DNA from: Straminergon stramineum
Lineage: Eukaryota; Streptophyta; Bryopsida; Hypnales; Calliergonaceae
Direction of reading: 5' to 3'
Length of the DNA: 64,000 nucleotides
NCBI GenBank assembly: GCA_963920665.1
Contig: OY987263.1
Coordinates: 43,187,218-43,251,217 of the forward strand
The notes under the pieces: generated by a model
Seen by the model: only the letters and a program-made list of their open reading frames with translations
Database searches by the model: none
Told to the model about the DNA's origin: nothing
Made by a program: the position numbers and the translations under genes
Part shown: positions 55,710 through 64,000 of the stretch, piece by piece
Position numbering within the stretch: position 1 is the stretch's first letter
Layout: each line of letters starts with the position of its first letter

Positions 55710-57409
55710 ATGGCTTATATAACATTGTAGAGAACCTTCTTAAGAAAGAGACAAACTTCAATACATAATATATGTGAGTGTTTTATCTATATCCTTGATA
55801 TTTGGAGGTCTAGAGTTTTGGCCTAGATTGGCTAAAACCAATTAAAACCTCTAACTTTTATAGTTTGTATTTGTTTTAGTTTAGATGTGAACCATTTATA
55901 GTTTATCATTAAAAAAAAAATTGTTCATTGCTTAGAATGTCCATTGAATAATACTTAAATATCCAACTTAGAAAATTTGAAGCCCAATAACAAAAAAATA
56001 TAAATAGATGAAGTTTTGTCTCTAATTCATCCTTTAAGATTTCATCCAACATTTTCTTTTAGCCTATAAGTCTAAATTCATTTTCACTTTCAAAATTTGA
56101 TTCTAAATGTCACTACATTTCAAATTTTCTATTTGATTTGAATTGGATGAACTTTGGTATTTTTTATCCAAAACTAACACTATAGATTATCCAATTTCAT
56201 CATTCTCTATCTTCCATAATTTTTATCTATTTTTTAAAGTGTGATATGTTACTAGAATTCTTTGATCCAAATTATAATTGAGTCCCCAATCATAGCTAAA
56301 AGTGTTGTAAATGAAGTTGTCTTTCATGTTTTAATTTGAATTTTGTATATAGCATTCTCTTCAACACATCACACATCAACACACCATGTAACCATGTTGA
56401 TCTTTGTAGGAAAAATGTTAATGAAAGGGATAGCATTCATCATATGACTCATCAAGTACTAACATTGCCACTACACTCTCTGACAAGATTGACCATCTTT
56501 TCTTGACCTAATGTGTATGTGAAAGAAGAAAACATTTATGTAATGATAACGAAGTCTACGTTTGGAATAATACTTTTCAGGACTGCTTCTATCACCAAAA
56601 GTGTATGTGAACCTGAAATCAAAATACGTTTCACATGCATTTGGAGACCCTCCCCAATCCCTTCCTATGAGATGATCCAAATATGAACCCATCTATTGTT
56701 TCCTACCATTACTTTTAAATTTTTTTTTTTTAATTCACTTGTAAAACCTATAAGTAATATAAATTAATGAATTGAAATATGAACATGTGGCACCCAAATT
56801 TATTGGACACCAATTTTGTTATAGACAAAACATACAATAGAAAATAATCCTTTTTTTTAATAGAAATAAAAAAAAGTGATGTGTACACCCCAAGGGATAG
56901 TCCCTATGGCCAAAATACAAAAATGACATTTTAGATTGCCGACCTTTTCCTTGGTTTGCCCCCCCCCCCCCTCCCAAAAAAAATGTGACTATGAAATATG
57001 ATTGCCTACAAAATATGACTACAAAATATGACTAAAGCAAAAATATGACTAGGACCTCTCCAAGCATGTTTCCCACTCAAATTTACCTTGGGTTGCCCCC
57101 AAAGAAAAAAAAAGTCACAACTATAAAGATCTGACTGCAAAATATGATTGATGTAAAAATAGAACTACCAAATATGATTGGATGTTCTCCAAACATGTTC
57201 CCTATCGTTCCCTATGAAGTATTTTGGTATTCCCAATGGGCGTATACTATACATCCTCAAAATACCACGCTAGAACATGACTAGCAGTCATATTTGTAGT
57301 CATATTCTTTTCCAAAGTCTTAGGTTCTAAAAATATGACTATGAGTAGTTGTTAGTCATCTCTAGTCATATTTTCATAGTCATAAAACACTCATTTTCTT
57401 ATAGTGTCC

Positions 57410-59200
57410 CCTTTGATTGCCCTAGTACTTCTAGCTTACAGCTATTAAACTCCTCCTAAGCCTTAGCATTTTGTAAACTTTTTTTCATTAACTTGTCAAT
57501 GATATACAATATGAATTATTTGGACAAGGATGTCCTCAAGGAACCCCTACTCCCACATCCCCACTTTAGATTTGTTGTTAAAACACTATCAACTTTGAGG
57601 AGTTATAACTTTTGACTTTCAACTTGTATCCTTATTTTTTTAGACCCTTGAATACATACTCTCATAAGATTTCTACATATATATATATATATCATGCCAT
57701 CCAATTCATTCCTACTAGAGCTTTATAGCATCATGTTCGAGGCCATATCTACTTGAAATTCCTCATTTCTCTCATCTTGTCACTTGCAAGGCTTTGAAAG
57801 TCACCTCCAATGCCCCCCTTGTTCACCAAGGTGGCACAAACATGCCTTAGAGTAAGGGTTGTGACATTCTAGAAGTTCTTCCTCCAATAAAGCCTTTGTG
57901 GGGTGTGGGCACTTGCTATTTTGTTGGCTTTGAAATACGAGTGAAATCACTTCTAGTATGCCCTCCCCACTTCAATTTTGACTTGATTCATTGGAAGTAT
58001 TAGTCTCCATTGATCTTCAGATATTGCTTAGTCAATGAACCCATCATAACTTGACAACATAGCTTCCTATCTCTATTAGCACTTTAATAAAAGATTAACC
58101 AAAGACTAAGCTAATGGTAGACTATTTCACTATTGTACTGACACCTCATAACCTTACAACTACAATCATGTATGTGATCCACTTACACTACCATTGCAAG
58201 ACACATTGCATGCAATAATGCAACTATTATACAAACTGTAACTAGCCAACCACTTCTTGTAACCACAATGAAATAGTAAAAAAAAACTACTTCTCCAAAA
58301 CATTGACAACCTAAATGAACCAAATCAAGAGTCGTTAGCCAAAACAATCAACAAGTGAACAAAGGAATGTTAGTTTTGTCATGATGCAATCCTAAATTGT
58401 AAACTCTCTCTTATACCTTTGATTCTAAAACGTGGACTGAGTTCCATTGTACTCCTATTCAAGCCTCTCAAGTTTTTGGTCAAATTAGTTTGACCACATT
58501 CATGTGGGTTTAACTATGCCAAGAAATAAACTATAGTTGATTATTTTAGTGCGGGATTTTCAATAGAGGGGATGAAGTATATCATAGAGGAGAAAGAAGA
58601 GAGAGAAGAGCAATAAGATCAAATGAAGGCATGTGTAGTGAGACAAAATGCAATAAAAATTTGGAATCTATTAACTCCTAAAGCATCATTTGTTCCATCA
58701 AGAACAAAAGGGAGTTCCTATGGGCTCTTATAGTTTCAACTTTTGTCACAATTTACATAATTATTTTCTAAAGATACATAATTCCCACAATTTTGGTATG
58801 TATATAATTTTCTTGTAAATCAAACTTATATTTTAGACTAATTATAAATATTTTTTTTTTTTTGCAAAATGGATTTTGAAGGGTAGGTCAAGCATGTGAA
58901 TAATCATTGACTTTGAAGGTTGGCAATACATGGGTGTTTAGAAAGAATATGAAGCCATGACAAAATATTGACATGAAAACTCGGAATGCACATTGCAAGA
59001 GTAATTTTATTTTAAATCCAATATAGAATATTCCTTTAGGATTGTGTTTGGAAACTAAAGAGGAACACAATGGGATCCTTTATCTAATGATACCCAATAT
59101 CCTAGGCTCCTAGATGTTCACATTGACCTTCTAGTGTCTATCAAATATCTTAAGACTTTCTTTCTTGTATTTGTCAATGTAAAGTATTTTTTCCGGAAAA
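57410..59200. other. AT-rich flank of the CACTA element, nothing recognised
   Basis: It includes a short TA microsatellite near 57680-57695. No supported gene. It may continue the decayed sequence seen left of the CACTA insertion. Confidence 0.35.
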
Positions 59201-59369
59201 TGCTAGCACGTGAGTTAGTATAGAATCTATGAACCCATGAGCCTAGGAGTCTATATTATAGACCCCCTCTATGGTTAAAGGTACCTATGTTATAAACACC
59301 TTCAAATGGTTGTACCTACAACTAGGTTCAAGGCTTAAAGATTCACATCTCTATACTCACATGCTAGCA
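59201..59369. mobile_element. Miniature inverted-repeat element with TGCTAGCA ends, copy 2
   Basis: About 169 bp, with ends TGCTAGCACGTGAG and CTCACATGCTAGCA. The interior shares GAGCCTAGG, CTATGTTATAA-like and CTACAACTA words with 4839-5042. It is non-coding. Confidence 0.6.
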
Positions 59370-61722
59370 TCATTGCTTCTTTTTCTTTGGTCCACATCCA
59401 ATAAATTATAGTGGGAGTACATCAAGTAGTATGTATCAACAAAACAAAAACACAAACCACCTATTACTAGGTGTCAAAAGAAAAAAAAAATGGCTTAGTG
59501 ATTGGAACCACTTAATCTTCTAATAATACAAAAAGAATTCTATATGAATGAATATGAAGTCACATCATCACAATCACAAGTCATTTCAAATAGTAGCTCC
59601 TTAAATCATCAATGTAAGTGTTTCACCATCTTTCAATTGAACACACCATGAAATTCTTGTTGAACCAAATTAGTAAATTGTAGTAAAAGATGTTGTAAAT
59701 ACAATACAAATTTTGAGTTGGTTGTTGAATATGTTATAAATTTTTAAGAACAATTCTCTATAGGCTTCTACAATTGGTTATTGATTCTATAGGAAACAAT
59801 ACATTTAGAACCTTGAAGCAGTAGAAATTGGTGCTTGAATAGAGGCACCTATGAATTATTGTATATCTACTTTGATCACTTACTCAAGATTGAAATAGGA
59901 AATTTGGAATTTTCACATGTAAATTTTGTTTTCTATTTGATAAAAAAAATAGTTCATTTTAGGTACTCAACAATTAAGGTGCTACTATTTTTCCTACTAA
60001 AACCCTTTGGATAATGAAGTCTTACTGCTATCAAGTGGATCTTGCAAGTTATTGAATCTTTCTCTCTAGGAGCCACTACCTTTCCTACTAAACTCCTTTG
60101 AATATTCAAGTTCTCTTGTTGTCAAGTGGATCTCGCAAGCTATTGGTTCTTTATCTCTATCCACAAGAGATTCATTCACTATAACTATGACACCCATTAT
60201 GACAAAACTATCTATCTATTTTATCTTCCTATATATTATCTCCCTACTTCATTTGTATTTGACTTTGTCTTTGACTACCTACTTTGTCTACATTGTGGGT
60301 AGGATTTGCACATACAAATATACAAGTCCCTTTGACTAAATGAAAGGAGCAAAAAATAAGCCAAGGCCATTACAAGCAAGGAAATCAATCCCAAAGGCCC
60401 TAAGAATGTTTCAAATGCTCTTCTATTCCATCATTTATAGTGGTTTAGCACAAGCAAGATTGGAATGGGATGACTATTAACAATAGACTTGTAGTCTTCT
60501 CCAAATTCTATCTTTTAGAAGCTGGGTGTGTTGGAATGAAATGAATAGGACAATTATGTCAAGGAATCAAAATTAGAGTGGCTTTGAAAATGTTGTGTTC
60601 AAAATTAGAGTGGCTTTAAAAATGTTGTGACATAGAGTATTTAGTGCCCCAAGAATCAATGTGATAAGATAGGGTGCAAACAAGGTGCATATTTTGAAAT
60701 TAGTAGAATGGGTACATGTCATCCACCAATTCCACACCAAGGATTTTTTATTTTTTATTTATTTTTTGTTTTTTTATTTTTCATGAAGTGCCAAAGTGGC
60801 GATATAAAATGTTATTGTGGTGCTAAAAAAAACCCCCCAAAACAGCCATGTTCCGCACAGATCAACCTGGGCTACTGTGGAGTCCACAACTTTCATGCCC
60901 ACACTGCAAGGCTGACAAATTCATCTGTGCACACCAGAAACGTACGTCTATGTTACCCAATACTTGCCCAATATTCAACTGTGTACAAACGACAATGCGT
61001 GCTTATCTACTGTAGATAGATAGCCGAGGCATGTGTAACATGTGTAGAATTGAGGCACATGTTCCACGTGTTTAGAATTCATCATGAACTTGGTCCATTA
61101 CAAGATTACAAGACTGTTTATTTTACTTACATTCTAAAATTACCTATATGTTCAGACATGCTCTGAATAAATTTCATTGAGTACAAGTGAATATATTACT
61201 TGTAACATGGCTACCGAGTACATGTTTATTCCCATATTCGATAATCTTGCCCTAACTAGTTGATAACTGTTGGCAGTTGTCAATGCCCACGAGACTTTCA
61301 TGTTCCATAAGGTATAGAAATGCGAGCCTGAGCACGTCGGAATGTCTTAAAGACTCCAATTGAGGAATAATAAACAAATAGTCTGGACCGAAACCCGAAG
61401 TCTGCCAATTCGATAGCAAACACAGATAAAACCAACTGAAGCAAGAATATCATGGGGCACCTCATCTGCAATCCAATCACACACCCCAAGAATGGGCACT
61501 GATACCCGCCCTTGTCGCCATGCATGCGCCACTTGCCGATTCTGTCATTGCATGGACCCCGCGGCACTTGTCCTATAACTAAAGCCCCGCCTTCTTCTTC
61601 CACCAGAGACCCTCACATCGACTTTGCGTTGCATTCCACATTAAGAACCTGTTTCCCCATCTCCATACTGAAGTTTGCAGTGTTTTTGGCATTGTTTGAA
61701 GCAGATCCGAGTCTCGTCAATC
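59370..61722. other. Intergenic and promoter region of the VOC gene
   Basis: AT-rich to about 60700, then gradually GC-richer toward the gene. A short direct duplication of AATTAGAGTGGCTTT lies near 60565 and 60605. Frames at 60708 (plus) and 61298 (minus) have no recognisable motif. The last 150 bases are the likely 5' UTR. Confidence 0.35.
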
Positions 61723-62985
61723 ATGGTGGGAATCACGTATGAAGAGGTGAAGCCTCACCTGGTAGTGAAGCAGCATCAAGTGAACGACGCCATCGCGTTC
61801 TACAAGCAGGCGTTCGGTGCTGAGGTTGTGAAGAAGCAGACGGTGAAGAAGCAGCATCCCACGGGAGCGGACAAGAATGTGGACCATGCGCATCTCCGCT
61901 TCGGGCAAGCGGATATCCTCCTCGTAGAAGAGACGGAGGAGCTCGGGTCCAGGTATTCTTGCAAATTTTCACTGGTCCCAAATTCTAAACCAACCTTTGG
62001 TCGTCAGAACTAAAGTATGCGTAATTGTTAAGTCAATTCGGGAACGGAGTTCTTTGGAGAGGAGGTTTCCATATTCCAAATTGTGAATTGTATCTTGGTT
62101 CACTCAATAGCAGTTTCCTCTCTTCATCGTCTCACTCGTGAAGTTCAAATGTTCGCCTGGAACCCTAAACATCCCTACCTTGGGCTGCATTGTATTTTCA
62201 CTAATTTGTTCATTCTATTGAGTGTCATCCATGATTTAATATGGCATCGAAACAGCCTGTCAAAGAGTAAATGAACTTTTCTTGTTACATAGTGTACCTT
62301 GAAACCACCATCAAGAAGATCCAAGCGATCGGTGAAGTGACCAGCCAACATGAGATCCAAACGGAGCTCTGGTCTCATCCATCAATAGGTTCACAAGTAC
62401 ATGGTGTTCGACTTTGCATTAAACCTACAAAATAGCGTGTCACACACTAACAGAATAAACGGTGTAGTCAGTTGCCTTTCCAAGAACATTGAAATGATCA
62501 CATAAATTCTGGTTCCGAGGCTGAAGTGCAGGAGGGGAGAGGCTAAAATTGCATGAGCAAGGGAGTAATACAACTTTGTGAGAATTGAAGTTACCGGGTT
62601 AGCTTGCGGCTAAAATAGACTTTAGCCTTGGATTAACGATCCTAAGGGAAGTGAAATGCGGCTAAAACAGCCCCTATTACCCAACGATCCGCCAAGTGAA
62701 TGTCTTTTGTTTGCTCATGTAATTGTTTCAAACATAGCACTGAGAATGATACAATACTGTGATGCAAACAGTGTACACACCGTCTCATCGCTGCATGGAA
62801 CGCCCGTTATCCTGCACCTGGATACCAACGACGTCGATGCGGCCTTCAAGAAGGCGGTGGATGCAGGAGCCAAGGTCTCGGAGGCGGTGGCGGACCAGTC
62901 CTGGGGGCAGCGCTATGGCAAGATCATTGACCCCTACGGCTTCGTCTGGAGTCTTGCGAGCTCCCTGCACAAGGCTCACGCGTAG
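61723..62985 (+). CDS. VOC-superfamily (glyoxalase/bleomycin-resistance-like) protein
   Basis: Two exons, 61723-61952 and 62772-62985, joined within a codon (AG + T, Ser), give 147 residues. This is the size of single-domain VOC proteins with a pair of beta-alpha-beta-beta-beta modules, similar to the plant At5g48480 type and to bacterial PhnB-like proteins. Exon 1 holds VNDAIAFYKQAFGAEVV and HAHLRFGQADILLVEE; exon 2 holds LHGTPVILHLDTNDVDAAFK, AVDAGAKVSEAVADQSWGQR and the closing KIIDPYGFVWSLAS, typical of this group. VOC proteins use a metal site in many enzymes, but At5g48480-like proteins have no settled reaction, so no substrate is claimed. The intron is 819 bases. The exon 2 acceptor is the only one that restores phase with the conserved second module. 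Confidence 0.85.
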
Positions 62986-64000
62986 GGGTTGAAAATGAAA
63001 GTACGGTTTCAAAGGGTGCCGGACTGAATTGTATGTGGCAGACTCTATGTTTCGTATTAAAGCTCAAATTTGAATGTGTATCCGCTTGTTGTAATTCAAT
63101 CAATCAAGCTTCCATCTAATGTCAGAATGCTGATGTAGCTTTGTAATTTTGCAAATAGTCAAAAACAAATAGGAAATATTAGAGCTGTCTGATGCATCCA
63201 ATCACATCAAACCTTGAACTTAGTACGAAAATTATAACCACGCTCAAAAACTCTCAAATGCCAGACGAGCTTTTAGATGCACTCTTCACCCCTTGACATG
63301 AGGATGTTGTCCAATCAGAAGTGTACACAACCTGACAGATCCTGAGAATATACAACGGAATGTGTAATTACAGAGGGTACCATTAAGGAAGGTTAAGAGT
63401 GCAGCAGAAATCACTTGCAGTACGTGGCCAAAAATCTTCTTTCGGTAATTCCCGCTTATGCAATTCGACTCCAAGCAGTTCTGGAGATCTGAACATCCTA
63501 TCCAATTAGACGGAGTTACGCTGGCCAATCATTATTCAAATTGTCCCTGCCATTCGGCGCTGTCGGATGACAACATATGTATACCGGTACACTGCCACGT
63601 TCTGGTATTACAAACTCACAACAAACGCGCAATAATTGAACTGATTTTCAATTTCGACGAATCTAAGTTATGCATTTTACCATATGCATATGGAGACTTC
63701 ACTATCTTTCTTTAGATACAGTACTATTTCATAAAACGCGATTCCAGTACGTGTGTGAATCGTGCACTCGGACCAGCAGAGAATACCGGTAGTTTCACCG
63801 CATATCACCTGTAACTTACAAAACACTTTCAGATTACAAGACCTGCAACAAATCGTTAACCACGTGAACCAATGCCCATCTCAGATTCAAAAAGAAGAAA
63901 AATTGTTCGATTAATTGGTAATGTAGACAAACTAAACTGTACATGGAGAAACAGGCCCCCTTCAATGCTGATAGAGGTCACAGAAACAAGCATATGCAAA
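62986..64000. other. Downstream of the VOC gene, nothing recognised
   Basis: The first few hundred bases are likely 3' UTR. Frames at 63286-63528 (minus) and 63458-63715 (plus) overlap and show no known motif. A minus-strand gene could end here and continue past the window. Confidence 0.3.

Larger units (their letters stand above)
52870..57406. mobile_element. CACTA (EnSpm) transposon, 4.5 kb, non-autonomous, with TCC target duplication
   Basis: The left end is CACTACAACAAAATG; the right end read inward is CACTATAAGAAAATG (13 of 15 match). TCC flanks both ends (52867-52869 and 57407-57409), the 3-bp duplication expected of CACTA elements. Both ends carry many copies of TATGACTA and GTCATATTTT words: about 52905-53520 on the left and 56990-57400 on the right. 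These are the subterminal repeats to which CACTA transposase proteins bind in known members. The interior (53900-57000) has no frame above 73 codons with transposase features, only an A-rich low-complexity part (54180-55020) and a nested hairpin. It is therefore non-autonomous. Confidence 0.85.

Noticed and set aside
60708..61019. Cys-containing 103-codon frame
   Set aside because: It begins in a T-rich low-complexity run, shows no ordered Cys spacing of a known domain, and has no splice or promoter support.

Overview
The window is nuclear DNA of a land plant. It holds intron-containing genes with GT-AG splice sites separated by long AT-rich stretches full of small DNA transposons. Every recognisable gene has plant or general eukaryotic relatives, and ornithine carbamoyltransferase has a plastid-type N-terminal extension. 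Introns are mostly short (about 80-800 bases). One coiled-coil gene resembles a family linked to motile cilia in other eukaryotes. Together these suggest a seedless plant with swimming sperm, most likely a bryophyte; this lineage call is inference.

Layout. 560-2690 and 14590-16520 hold two copies of a two-exon MAPEG gene (microsomal glutathione S-transferase 3), duplicated together with promoter and downstream repeats. Between them lie small transposons and a decayed gene split by a CACTA-type miniature element (11680-12804). 17575-21077 (minus) is a five-exon UFD1-family gene with a zinc-finger tail. 23117-26886 (plus) is a nine-exon coiled-coil gene. 28851-33546 (minus) is a 13-exon casein kinase 1 gene. 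34300-41200 is AT-rich with repeats and transposons. 41492-44522 (plus) is a seven-exon ornithine carbamoyltransferase gene. 44900-61600 is mostly repeats, including a complete-looking 4.5 kb CACTA element (52870-57406, TCC target duplication). 61723-62985 (plus) is a two-exon VOC/glyoxalase-like gene.

The genes do not form one pathway. The set mixes detoxification (MGST3 pair, possibly the VOC protein), ubiquitin-linked protein turnover (UFD1 family), signalling (CK1), arginine synthesis (OTC) and a possible flagellar protein. No CRISPR array, rRNA or tRNA gene was seen.

The most distinctive content is the mobile DNA. There is a CACTA element with matching target duplications and subterminal repeats, a 205-bp CACTA-type hairpin with AGT duplications, and several short elements with CCC... 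termini flanked by TTAA, two of which share one TTAA. There is also a TA-flanked miniature element in two copies. Exon limits were worked out by hand from splice signals and reading phase.
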